DNA of 64,000 nucleotides from positions 4,909,501 to 4,973,500 of the forward strand of contig NZ_CP125619.1 in assembly GCF_030053115.1 (NCBI RefSeq), written 5' to 3'. Below, in pieces: positions 30,854-40,812 of the stretch. Made by a program: the position numbers and the translations under genes. Below the pieces are notes generated by a model. It was given only the letters and a program-made list of their open reading frames with translations. It searched no databases and had not been told where the DNA came from. How positions within the stretch are numbered: the first letter of the stretch is position 1; each line of letters starts with the position of its first letter. Origin of the DNA: Pseudomonas svalbardensis (GTDB taxonomy: Bacteria > Pseudomonadota > Gammaproteobacteria > Pseudomonadales > Pseudomonadaceae).

Positions 30854-31456
30854 ATGTTGAAAATTGTCCACCTGCTAATGGGCGCAGCAGCCTTGCTGTT
30901 GTCCTTCATCCCTAGCCTGCGATCCGAAGCCGTACCTTACCTGCAACAACCTGATGCGCTGTACCTGGCCTTTTTCGGCCTGCTCAACCTCACCCTCGCT
31001 CCTGTTATCCCTTACTGGAACAAAGGCCCGCGTCATCAACTGCAAAACCTGGTCAGCGCCCTGCTGGTTCTGGCCGTCGTCCTGCAAACCCTGACGCTGA
31101 TCGCGCCAATGCCTGTCATTGCCGGTCAACCTGCTGTTCTGTTCAGCCTGGTCGCTGCCCTGATTGCCGTTCTTCTGCACCTGGCCATCAGCTTCTACAA
31201 ATCTTCACCGGCCGCCGCCTCGCCAAGCTATGACATGAGCAACCGCGATACCGGCACCGTAAAGTGGTTCAACACCTCCAAAGGCTTCGGCTTTATTTCC
31301 CGTGATTCCGGCGATGATATTTTCGTGCATTTCCGGGCCATTCGTGGCGAAGGTCATCGTGTTCTGGTCGAAGGCCAGCGCGTGGAGTTCTCCGTCATGA
31401 ATCGTGACAAAGGCCTGCAAGCCGAAGATGTGATCGCCGCACTGCCGCGCCGCTGA
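30854..31456 (+). CDS. Membrane-anchored cold-shock-domain protein
   Basis: This 200-residue protein joins an N-terminal membrane part with about four hydrophobic segments (roughly 5-20, 33-52, 64-85 and 93-115) to a C-terminal cold-shock domain (about 133-198) with intact RNP1 (KGFGFISR) and RNP2 (IFVHFRAI). The architecture would hold a nucleic-acid-binding domain at the cytoplasmic face of the membrane. The locus equals the P. aeruginosa cold-shock gene beside dps. Its function is not known to me. A strong bidirectional terminator follows. Confidence 0.88.
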   Translation: MLKIVHLLMGAAALLLSFIPSLRSEAVPYLQQPDALYLAFFGLLNLTLAPVIPYWNKGPRHQLQNLVSALLVLAVVLQTLTLIAPMPVIAGQPAVLFSLVAALIAVLLHLAISFYKSSPAAASPSYDMSNRDTGTVKWFNTSKGFGFISRDSGDDIFVHFRAIRGEGHRVLVEGQRVEFSVMNRDKGLQAEDVIAALPRR

Positions 31457-31465
31457 TCCAAGGCT

Positions 31466-31505
31466 AAAAAAAACCGCGAACAGCCTGGCTGTTCGCGGTT
31501 TTTTA
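31466..31505. terminator. Bidirectional terminator
   Basis: AAAACCGCGAACAGCC-TG-GGCTGTTCGCGGTTTT-type symmetry gives a stem of about 15 bp with A- and T-runs on both sides. It can end both the cold-shock-domain transcript (+) and the HIT-slyX transcript (-). Confidence 0.9.
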
Positions 31506-31526
31506 TTGCCCGTCAGTTGGTCACAC

Positions 31527-31733
31527 TCAGTAATGCGGCGGTGGCGCTTCTTCTTCAAACGTCTCGAACTGACCGGCCATTTCCTCTTGCCGCTTGAGCA
31601 AGGCGGCCATTTGCAGTTGCAGGCGCTCAACCGCACGCTGCTGCGTCGCCAGCACATCACTCAATGCCTGGATGGTGTCATCCTGAAACGCCAGCTGGCT
31701 CTCCAGATCGGTAACGCGATCTTCCAGGCTCAT
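31527..31733 (-). CDS. slyX: SlyX family protein
   Basis: This 68-residue coiled-coil protein (heptads through [22 protein letters not shown]) ends with the SlyX-typical PPPHY. The role of SlyX is unknown. It lies 3 bp after the HIT gene stop, so both are in one operon. Confidence 0.93.
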   Translation of the reverse strand: MSLEDRVTDLESQLAFQDDTIQALSDVLATQQRAVERLQLQMAALLKRQEEMAGQFETFEEEAPPPHY

Positions 31734-31736
31734 GAT

Positions 31737-32162
31737 TCAACCCTCCAGAAACGTAAAATTATCGGTCAATACCAGGCGCAACCGCTCGCGAATCAACTCG
31801 ATCTGCTCTGAGCCATAAGGCTTGGCCGGGTGTTGACCCCAGACCGGCGCTGGCCAGGCGGCGTCCTCACGCTTGCGCACAATCACATGCATGTGCAACT
31901 GACTGACGACGTTACCCAAGGCCGCGACATTCAACTTGTCCGCGTCAAACGAGTCCTTGAGCATTTCCGCCAGTGCGGTCGTTTCCTGCCACAGCTGCTG
32001 TTGATCTGCGACATCCAACTGAAATATCTCACTGATATCGTCGCGACGTGGCACCAGAATGAACCAGGGGTAGTTCGAATCATTGGACAGCAGTAACCGG
32101 CACAGTGGGAAATCCCCGATCGGTAACGTGTCTTGTTGAAGCCGTGGATCTAAAGCGAACAC
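31737..32162 (-). CDS. HIT-domain protein
   Basis: This 141-residue protein belongs to the histidine-triad superfamily of nucleotide hydrolases and transferases. The motif region reads SQLHMHVIVRK: two histidines of H-x-H are present, but the first position of the usual H-x-H-x-H is glutamine. WFILVPRR and the C-terminal region fit the family. I chose the GTG at 32162 because GGGAG lies 8 bases upstream; the ATG at 32291 would add 43 residues unlike the family. Substrate is unknown. Confidence 0.85.
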   Translation of the reverse strand: MFALDPRLQQDTLPIGDFPLCRLLLSNDSNYPWFILVPRRDDISEIFQLDVADQQQLWQETTALAEMLKDSFDADKLNVAALGNVVSQLHMHVIVRKREDAAWPAPVWGQHPAKPYGSEQIELIRERLRLVLTDNFTFLEG

Positions 32163-32896
32163 TGCGCGCACTCCCGCCTGGTCATCATTTTTCAGCTTAG
32201 CGCCCATCCCGAGAGACGGCGCACCAAGCGACAGGACGGCAGCATACCTGCGAACGCCGCTGGCTTCACGACGAACCATGGTCGAAGCCAACCCGAGAAA
32301 CTATAAACGACCGGTCACGCGCCCCGACATGAGTCATTTTCGTGCAGGACGCACCATTACAGAACCAGCAGCCACACAAAAAACGCTGAACTGACTGATA
32401 AACAACGACGCGTTCGAATTTGCCAAGCGGCCGCACTGTATGAATTCAGTACAGCGACTAAAATGTTTTGCACCAAAACCGCACAGTGCGTCTACGCTGA
32501 ATCGGTCAGGTATCCGCCATCTACTCACTGGTGGGGTGAACCGGTAACATTTTTGGTTGTCACGCCGTCGGCCATGAGCGTACAACACGATGCAAACCAT
32601 GGCGTCAAGCCCGAACAAAACGTGCTTGAACACCCCGGTTTTATGAGGTTTTTACAGCGACAGGCAAGCATTCAGAAAAAAAACCAGCAAGATTCTGATT
32701 TGTGCACGCTTGTTGCATTCACACCCACATCGCCTCTAAAGCGTCCGCTGGAAGTGGAAGCCTCAAGGCAAATAAAAACAGTGGCAGGGTTGCCCTATGG
32801 AGATTCAAGCGTTTCACCAGGGACTCTTTTTACCGATGCTCAGGCCCTGGAAAACAACGCTAAAAGTTGTCAGTCCGCTTGCGTCGGGGCTGTAAA
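32163..32896. other. Long non-coding interval upstream of the OprD-type porin
   Basis: About 730 bp here has no gene I can support. A 173-codon open frame (32463-32984) exists but has no ribosome site, no family features and poor coding character. The stretch is AT-richer than its surroundings and includes several A-runs. It may hold a long upstream control region or a small RNA, which the sequence alone does not settle. Confidence 0.5.
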
Positions 32897-32936
32897 TTTG
32901 CGACATCTACCAAGCCGTTTGCGACAGGGTCGCAAA
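32897..32936 (+). promoter_or_regulatory. ArgR-like tandem boxes upstream of the porin
   Basis: TTTGCGACA occurs at 32897-32905 and again at 32918-32926, exactly 21 bp apart (two helical turns). The second is part of a perfect inverted repeat TTTGCGA-N5-TCGCAAA (32918-32936). The complement, TGTCGCAAA, matches the TGTCGC core of Pseudomonas ArgR half-sites. A degenerate third copy (TTTGCGCCGACA) lies at 32991. A TATAAG at 32985-32990 could be the -10 element, with no good -35, consistent with activator need. ArgR control of oprD is known in P. aeruginosa; here it is inferred. Confidence 0.55.
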
Positions 32937-33079
32937 GAAGCTGAAAGGTTAGATGCCCAAGTATCGCCAACATGGTCGGCGTGATATAAGTTTGCGCCGA
33001 CACAAAAAGAAAGAGCCGCCCAGATAATAAATCAGGTGGGACGGCAGTACTCTTCTAAAAACCAAAGGAGCAAATCACG

Positions 33080-34441
33080 ATGCGCGTGATGAAGTGGAGC
33101 ATGATCGCACTGGCAGTTGCAGCAGCAGCCAGTACTCAAATGGCTACGGCCGCACCTTTTGTAAGTGACCAGGCTGAAGCCAAAGGTTTTGTTGAAGACG
33201 CCAAGTTCGACTTGCTGCTTCGCAACTACTATTTTAACCGTGACAACAAAGATGGCAACGACGACCAAAAAGACTGGACCCAGGGCATTTGGGGCAACTT
33301 CAGCTCCGGTTACACCCAGGGTCTGATCGGCGTCGGCGTTGATGCATTCGGTTACCTGGCAGTCAAGCTGGACGGTGGCGACGGCACCGGTGGCACCGGC
33401 AACATGAGCCGTAGCGACACCCGAAATGCCAGCGGTCATCGCGAAGTCAACGACAGCCAGGGTAAAGCCGGCGGCGCCGTTAAATTGCGTGTCTCCAAAA
33501 CCGAGCTGAAGTTCGGTGAAATGCAGCCAAGCACTTCTCCAGTGTTCGCTGTTGGTGGTTCCCGTGTCCTGCCGCAAACTGCCACCGGTTTCCAACTGCA
33601 GAGCAGCGAAATCAAAGACCTTGACCTCGAAGCTGGTCACTTCTACTCGGCTTCCAGCCAGGACAAGAACGCCAGTGATGGCGGCCTGTACGCAAACTAC
33701 GCTGGCGTGGAATCCAATAAAATCGACTACTTCGGTGGCAAGTACGGCATCACCGACAACTTGAGCGCATCGCTGTACGGCGCCAAGCTTGAAGACATCT
33801 GGAACCAGTACTACGCCAACCTGAACTACACCATCCCAATGGGTAGCGATCAGTCGATTAACCTGGACGGTAACATCTACCGTACTACCGATACCGGTGA
33901 TGCGAAGGTAGGCGACATCAGCAACACCACGTTTTCCCTGGCAGCCGCTTACTCGTTCCTGAAAGCACACACCATTACCCTCGGCTTCCAGAAGGTCAAC
34001 GGCGACACTCCGTTCGACTACATCGGTGTGGGCAAGAACAACCGCGGCGGCGACTCGATCTTCCTCGCCAACTCCATCCAGTACTCTGACTTCAACGGTC
34101 CGAACGAAAAGTCTGCTCAAATTCGTTATGACCTGAAAATGGCCGAGTACGGCGTTCCTGGTCTGAGCTTCATGACCCGTTACGTTAAAGGCTGGGATAT
34201 CGATGGCACCGGCCTGGCTGAGAACAGCGTGTACCGTAAAGAGGGCGGTGACCCACTGTACGGTGCAGACGGCAAACACAACGAAACTAACTTTGAAGCC
34301 AAGTACGTTGTTCAGTCTGGCCCTGCAAAAGACCTGTCCTTCCGCATTCGTCAGGCATGGCACTTCGCTAACGCCGACCAAGGTGAAGGCGATATCAAAG
34401 AGTTCCGTCTGATCGTTGACTACCCGCTGTCGATCTTGTAA
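33080..34441 (+). CDS. oprD: OprD-family outer-membrane porin
   Basis: This 453-residue protein is an outer-membrane 18-strand porin for basic amino acids or related small solutes. It has a signal peptide (residues 1-25, cleavage near ATA-APF), then alternating aromatic strands and the OprD-family segments FVEDAKFDLLLRNYYFNRD and DFNGPNEKSAQIRYD. It lies in the oprD locus by synteny (slyX-HIT-porin). The start follows AAAGGAG by 9 bases. The family is large, so the exact substrate is inferred from position and the ArgR-like boxes. Confidence 0.9.
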   Translation: MRVMKWSMIALAVAAAASTQMATAAPFVSDQAEAKGFVEDAKFDLLLRNYYFNRDNKDGNDDQKDWTQGIWGNFSSGYTQGLIGVGVDAFGYLAVKLDGGDGTGGTGNMSRSDTRNASGHREVNDSQGKAGGAVKLRVSKTELKFGEMQPSTSPVFAVGGSRVLPQTATGFQLQSSEIKDLDLEAGHFYSASSQDKNASDGGLYANYAGVESNKIDYFGGKYGITDNLSASLYGAKLEDIWNQYYANLNYTIPMGSDQSINLDGNIYRTTDTGDAKVGDISNTTFSLAAAYSFLKAHTITLGFQKVNGDTPFDYIGVGKNNRGGDSIFLANSIQYSDFNGPNEKSAQIRYDLKMAEYGVPGLSFMTRYVKGWDIDGTGLAENSVYRKEGGDPLYGADGKHNETNFEAKYVVQSGPAKDLSFRIRQAWHFANADQGEGDIKEFRLIVDYPLSIL

Positions 34442-34470
34442 TCGCAAGCAATTAATTTGCGGTAACAAAC

Positions 34471-34500
34471 AAAAGGCCCATCTTCGGATGGGCCTTTTTT
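34471..34500. terminator. Terminator between porin and mscS
   Basis: AAAAGGCCCATC-TTCG-GATGGGCCTTTT is a perfect 12-bp stem with a UUCG-type loop and a T-run. It lies 30 bp after the porin stop and may work in both directions for the convergent mscS gene. Confidence 0.92.
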
Positions 34501-34535
34501 ATTGGCTTGTCAAAAATAAATCGGAAGACCGATCA

Positions 34536-35378
34536 TTACACCGTTGCCGATTCCTGAACCACTCGAATCACCCGTTGTGGAAACGGAATATCAATACCCG
34601 CTGTCTTCAAACGATCACGGGCTTGTTCGTTAAACATGAACAGCACATTCCAGTAATCAGCGGTCTTGACCCACACTCGCAGCGAAACAGTGATCGAGCT
34701 TTCGCCCAGCATAGAAATGACCGCTTCCGGTGCCGGGTCAGTCAACACTCGCTCATCCTTGGCCAGTTCCAGCAACACTTCACGGGCCTTTTGCAGATCC
34801 GCGTGGCAATCCACACCTACATCAAACACTACTTTGCGTGTCGACTGACGGTTGGTATTGGTAATGATGCCGTTCGACAGATTACCGTTAGGCACGATGA
34901 TGGTTTTGTTATCGCCAGTACGCAGCACCGTGTGGAAGATCTGAATGCTGTCGACCGTGCCGGCAACACCTTGGGCTTCGATCCAGTCACCAATGCGGAA
35001 CGGGCGGAACAACAGAATCAGCACACCACCCGCGAAGTTCGCCAGGCTGCCCTGCAAGGCCAGACCGATGGCCAGACCTGCCGCACCGATGGCCGCGACG
35101 AACGAAGTGGTTTCCACCCCGATCATCGATGCCACGCTGACGATCAGCAGAACCTTGAGAATGATGTTTGCCAGGCTGCTGATGAAGCCTTGCAACGCCA
35201 GGTCGGCGTTACGCAGCGCCAACAGGCCGCCGAGCTTTTGCGTCACCTTGTTGATCAGCCACCAGCCGACGGCCAGAGTGATGACCGCCAGCAGCACGCG
35301 GCTGCCGTATTCCATGATCATTGGAAGCCAGGCTTGAGACGCCTTGACCAGGTTGTCTACTTCAGCATTCAAATCCAT
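34536..35378 (-). CDS. mscS: Small-conductance mechanosensitive channel
   Basis: MscS opens under membrane tension to release solutes on osmotic downshock. The 280-residue inner-membrane protein has three membrane helices (about 20-45, 65-85 and 95-125), a pore helix with AAIGAAGLAIGLALQGSLANFAGGV, and a cytosolic vestibule (FRPFRIGDWIEAQGVAGTV, then the alpha-beta domain). The length is close to that of E. coli MscS (286). Confidence 0.94.
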   Translation of the reverse strand: MDLNAEVDNLVKASQAWLPMIMEYGSRVLLAVITLAVGWWLINKVTQKLGGLLALRNADLALQGFISSLANIILKVLLIVSVASMIGVETTSFVAAIGAAGLAIGLALQGSLANFAGGVLILLFRPFRIGDWIEAQGVAGTVDSIQIFHTVLRTGDNKTIIVPNGNLSNGIITNTNRQSTRKVVFDVGVDCHADLQKAREVLLELAKDERVLTDPAPEAVISMLGESSITVSLRVWVKTADYWNVLFMFNEQARDRLKTAGIDIPFPQRVIRVVQESATV

Positions 35379-35408
35379 CTACATTCTCCTGGGTTAAGCA
35401 TAATCCGG

Positions 35409-37090
<1,682 letters not shown>

Positions 37091-37126
37091 GCAGCGGCTA
37101 CGCTGGCCACTTGTTCCTTTTCAGCG

Positions 37127-39172
37127 ATGAACCTGATGCCATTGCGCCAGCGCCTTGAAAACCTTCCGGTCGGCCAGAAATTGCTGGCCGCCCTGCTGGT
37201 GCTGTTGACCACCGTCCTGCTGGTCGCCAACCTGACTTTTATCAGCGCCGCGTACTACATCTCCCAGGAAAGCATGGCCCCTCAGGCCTTGCAGACCATC
37301 GGCCGCCTGGTGTCCAACCCCAGCCTGGTGTCCGAAGCCTTGCAGTCACCGCAAAGCGCCGAACGCCTGCTCAATGAACTCAACAGCTATTCACCGCTGC
37401 GCGCGGCGGCCCTTTATAACGGCAAGGGCGAGCGTCTGGCGCAGTTGCAGCATGGCGAAAATCTGAGCCTGCCGGAGCGCTACCGGCACATCGAATCCTG
37501 GCAAGCCACCGAGTTTCGCAGCAATCAAGTGATCACCCTGCCCCGCCCCGGCACCGCGCCCGGCCACCTGTTACTGGTCGCCAGCAGCGAACTGCCGATG
37601 GCGTTCTACACCGGCACCCTCACCGCCAGCCTCGGGATTCTGATCTTCAGTGTGCTGTTGTGGCTGGTGATCGCCCGGCAGATCAAACGCCTGATTACCC
37701 GGCCGATCCATCAGCTCGAAGAGCTGTCCCGGCAAGTGACCCGGGAAGAGAACTACGCCCTGCGCGCCTCCCGCGGCAACCATGACGAAATCGGCAGCCT
37801 CGCCGAGGCGTTCAACACCATGCTCTCGCGGATCGAGGCCCGTGAGCAGCAACTCAAGCGAGCACGAGATGATTCCCAGGCCGCGTATGACCAGGCCCAG
37901 GGCCTGGCCGAAGAAACCCGTCATACCAATCGCAAGCTGGAACTCGAAGTCCAGGTGCGCAGCAAGATCGAGAAGAAGCTCACCGGTTTCCAGAATTACC
38001 TCAACAGCATCATCGACTCCATGCCCTCGGCACTGATCGCCCTTGATGAACAGCTCTACGTGACGCAGTGGAATCAGGAGGCCAGCGCCCTGTCTGGTAC
38101 ACGCCTCGACGAAGCCTTGAACCAGCCGATCTTCCTTGCCTTCGAACCGCTCAAACCGTTTCTGCCGCAACTCAAGCAAACCGTCGAACAGCACACGGTC
38201 GCCAAGATCGAGCGTGTCACCTGGTTCAAGGACGACGAACCCAAGCACTACGCGCTGACGTTCTACCCGCTGATGGGCGGCGCCGGTCGCGGTGTGGTGA
38301 TCCGGATCGACGACATCACCCAGCGCCTGTCGCTGGAAGAAATGATGGTGCAGTCGGAAAAAATGCTCTCGGTCGGTGGCCTCGCCGCGGGCATGGCCCA
38401 CGAGATCAACAACCCGTTAGGCGCGATCCTGCACAACGTGCAGAACATTCGCCGACGCCTTTCGCCTGATCTGCCGAAGAATCTCGAACAAGCCGAGCAA
38501 ACCGGGATCTCGCTGGATACGGTCAACAAATACCTGCAAGCGCGCGAAGTGCCGCAGTTGCTCGACGGCATTCAACAGGCTGGCGCCCGGGCGGCAAAGA
38601 TTGTCACGCACATGCTCAGCTTCAGTCGCCGCAGCACCCGGCAAATGGCCCCGTGCGACCTGCCGGCGCTGATCGATCAGGCGGTGGAAATCGCCGGCAA
38701 CGACTTCGACCTGGCGATCGGTTTCGACTTCAAGGGCCAGGCAATCATTCGCCAGTTCGATCCAGCATTGGGGCCGGTGCCCGGGACCGCGAACGAACTG
38801 GAGCAAGTGCTGCTCAATTTGCTGAAAAACGCCGCGCAGGCGATTCACCAACGTGAAGACGACCGCGAGCCGGGACGGATCATTCTGCGCACCAAGCTGA
38901 ATCCACCCTGGGCGGAAATCCAGGTGGAGGACAACGGCATCGGCATGAGCGAGAGTGTGCGTAAACGCACCTTCGAACCGTTCTTCACCACCAAGGAGAT
39001 CGGTCAGGGCACCGGCCTTGGCCTGTCGGTCTCGTATTTCATCATTACCAACAACCACAAGGGTCAGATGGAAGTGCAATCGACCCTGGGCCAAGGCACG
39101 TGTTTCACCTTGCGCCTGCCCTTGGCGGGCACCCCGCTCGTCTCTCAAGAACTCAATCAGCTATCGAGGTAA
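37127..39172 (+). CDS. PAS-domain sensor histidine kinase
   Basis: This 681-residue inner-membrane sensor has two membrane helices (about 15-40 and 165-185) enclosing a periplasmic sensor region. HAMP (about 185-240), a coiled coil, PAS (about 290-400), HisKA with GMAHEINNPLGAILHN, and HATPase_c with NLLKNAAQAI, DNGIGM and GTGLGLSVSY follow. The histidine lies near residue 425. No response regulator is adjacent. The position next to panE equals PA4398 in P. aeruginosa, reported to affect swarming and biofilm. Signal unknown. Confidence 0.92.
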   Translation: MNLMPLRQRLENLPVGQKLLAALLVLLTTVLLVANLTFISAAYYISQESMAPQALQTIGRLVSNPSLVSEALQSPQSAERLLNELNSYSPLRAAALYNGKGERLAQLQHGENLSLPERYRHIESWQATEFRSNQVITLPRPGTAPGHLLLVASSELPMAFYTGTLTASLGILIFSVLLWLVIARQIKRLITRPIHQLEELSRQVTREENYALRASRGNHDEIGSLAEAFNTMLSRIEAREQQLKRARDDSQAAYDQAQGLAEETRHTNRKLELEVQVRSKIEKKLTGFQNYLNSIIDSMPSALIALDEQLYVTQWNQEASALSGTRLDEALNQPIFLAFEPLKPFLPQLKQTVEQHTVAKIERVTWFKDDEPKHYALTFYPLMGGAGRGVVIRIDDITQRLSLEEMMVQSEKMLSVGGLAAGMAHEINNPLGAILHNVQNIRRRLSPDLPKNLEQAEQTGISLDTVNKYLQAREVPQLLDGIQQAGARAAKIVTHMLSFSRRSTRQMAPCDLPALIDQAVEIAGNDFDLAIGFDFKGQAIIRQFDPALGPVPGTANELEQVLLNLLKNAAQAIHQREDDREPGRIILRTKLNPPWAEIQVEDNGIGMSESVRKRTFEPFFTTKEIGQGTGLGLSVSYFIITNNHKGQMEVQSTLGQGTCFTLRLPLAGTPLVSQELNQLSR

Positions 39173-39174
39173 CC

Positions 39175-39756
39175 ATGGGCTTTCGCTTGTCGAAGATTTA
39201 CACCCGCACCGGCGACAAAGGCGAAACCGGGCTGGGCGACGGCCGCCGCGTGCCCAAGGACCATCCGCGGATCGAAGCCATTGGCGAGGTCGATACGCTG
39301 AACAGTCAGGTGGGTGTGCTATTGGCCGGGTTGGCGGCGGAAAGTGGCACCTATCCAGGATTGAACGAGGTGATCGAGGTTTTGGCGCCTTGCCAGCATC
39401 GGTTGTTTGATCTGGGTGGCGAGTTGGCGATGCCGGTGTATCAGGTACTGAACACGGCAGAAGTCGAACGTCTGGAAGCGGCGATTGATGTGTGGAATGA
39501 AGAACTGGGGCCGCTTGAGAATTTCATTCTACCGGGTGGCTCGGCGTTGATTGCCCAGGCTCATGTGTGCAGAAGCCTGGCGCGCAGTGCCGAGCGACGG
39601 TGTCAGCAATTGAATGCCGTCGAACCGTTGGCTGGGGTTGGGTTGGCGTATATCAATCGGTTGTCGGACTTGTTGTTTGTGGTGGCGCGGTTGATTGCCA
39701 AGCGGCAAGGGATTGCCGAAATGTTGTGGCAACCGGCGACCAAACCAGAGGTTTAA
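39175..39756 (+). CDS. Cob(I)alamin adenosyltransferase (PduO type)
   Basis: This 193-residue enzyme transfers adenosyl from ATP to cob(I)alamin, making adenosylcobalamin. The N-terminal P-loop-like KIYTRTGDKGETGLGDGRRV is the ATP site, and the helical bundle continues to RLSDLLFVVARLI. It starts 2 bp after the kinase stop (CGAGGTAACCATG, where the ribosome site overlaps the stop), so the two are cotranscribed. The start at 39175 is preferred over 39100, which lies inside the kinase. Confidence 0.93.
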   Translation: MGFRLSKIYTRTGDKGETGLGDGRRVPKDHPRIEAIGEVDTLNSQVGVLLAGLAAESGTYPGLNEVIEVLAPCQHRLFDLGGELAMPVYQVLNTAEVERLEAAIDVWNEELGPLENFILPGGSALIAQAHVCRSLARSAERRCQQLNAVEPLAGVGLAYINRLSDLLFVVARLIAKRQGIAEMLWQPATKPEV

Positions 39757-39775
39757 TCGGCGCCTGTCACGCCGT

Positions 39776-39853
39776 CTTCGAGAGCAGGCTCGCTCCCACA
39801 TTGGATCTGTGTGCGCCACAATCCCGTGTGGGAGCGAGCCTGCTCGCGAAGAG
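39776..39853. repeat. REP pair
   Basis: The left arm ends in GCAGGCTCGCTCCCACA (to 39800) and the right arm begins TGTGGGAGCGAGCCTGCTCG (from 39827). The left arm has one change (CTTCGAGAG against CTTCGCGAG). It lies between convergent genes. Confidence 0.82.
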
Positions 39854-39861
39854 GCCAGCCG

Positions 39862-40812
39862 CTACACCAAAGAATCAGGCCAAAACGCCCGAATCCCCGC
39901 CGCACCCTGTGCGCCCGCCTCCCAGGCTTTCTGAAGATCCGCCGGGCCAACACCACCGAGCAAGAACACCGGTTTGCTGAAACCTTCGATCAACGCGCAA
40001 GCCTGCTCCCAGCCCAGCGGCTGAGCCCCCGGATGAGTCAGGGTCGGTTGCACCGGTGACAGGGTCACAAAATCCACCCCCATCTGCTCGGCCAACGCCA
40101 GCTCTTCAGCGTTATGACAGGACGCCGCCAGCCAGCGCGACGCCGGCAACGGGCGGCCAGCCGCCGCGTACTTGCGCAGTTGCGCGGAGGTGATGTGCCA
40201 ACCGGCGGACGGGAAATCTCCCAGCCACTCGAACGGCCCCTTGATCATCAACTGCGCCTTGCCCGCACACAGCCCCGCCGCGTCCACCGCCAGATCGCGG
40301 TACTTCGGATCGTAACCGTTGGGTGCCCGCAACTGGATCAGCTTGATGCCGCCAGCAATGGCTTTTTGAATACCGCGTAGCAAGGCCGGGGTTTCCAGGT
40401 CTTGCGGGGTAATCAAATACTGCGCGGGTAACCGCGCAGCCGCGACAATCGGCTGGTTGGCGGCCGGGAACTCGTAGTTCAGCAGATCGCGGGGCGCGAC
40501 CCACTCCAACGGCTGGCCTTCGGCGCCGTGCGGTACGCCGCTAAAGGCCGACACTTCCCAGACATCCAGCAACACTTGCTTGTCCGGGTAATCGTGCCGG
40601 ACCTTGATCAGCGGGCGAGCCGCGTTGACCACGATGCCCAACTCTTCAAGGAGCTCGCGAGCCAGAGCGGTTTCGACGGATTCGTCGGCCTCGACCTTGC
40701 CACCGGGGAATTCCCACAGGCCACCCTGATGCTGGGTGTCGGCACGGCGGGCAATGAGGATCTTGCCACTGCCATCACGGATAACAGCGGCAGCTATGTG
40801 GACTCGCTTCAC
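39862..40812 (-). CDS. Nudix hydrolase fused to a thiamine-phosphate-synthase-like domain
   Basis: This 316-residue protein joins an N-terminal Nudix domain (about 1-130) to a C-terminal TIM-barrel-like domain (about 140-316). The Nudix box GGKVEADESVETALARELLEELGI is complete (GX5EX7REUXEEXGU), and the N-terminus is MutT-like. The C-terminal half resembles thiamine phosphate synthase (ThiE: GIKLIQLRA, GWHITSAQ). The start is a GTG at 40812 after GGAGGTCGGGCA; it overlaps the GST stop (GTGA). The MutT-like half suggests 8-oxo-dGTP clean-up; the second half may lack ThiE activity. Confidence 0.88.
   Translation of the reverse strand: MKRVHIAAAVIRDGSGKILIARRADTQHQGGLWEFPGGKVEADESVETALARELLEELGIVVNAARPLIKVRHDYPDKQVLLDVWEVSAFSGVPHGAEGQPLEWVAPRDLLNYEFPAANQPIVAAARLPAQYLITPQDLETPALLRGIQKAIAGGIKLIQLRAPNGYDPKYRDLAVDAAGLCAGKAQLMIKGPFEWLGDFPSAGWHITSAQLRKYAAAGRPLPASRWLAASCHNAEELALAEQMGVDFVTLSPVQPTLTHPGAQPLGWEQACALIEGFSKPVFLLGGVGPADLQKAWEAGAQGAAGIRAFWPDSLV

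Noticed and set aside
32770..32800. TGGCAGGGTTGCCC as a possible sigma-54 promoter before the porin
   Set aside because: The distance between GG and GC is 7 bp rather than the required 10.
32463..32984. 173-codon plus-strand frame upstream of the porin
   Set aside because: It has no ribosome site and no conserved-looking segments, and it crosses the ArgR-like boxes.
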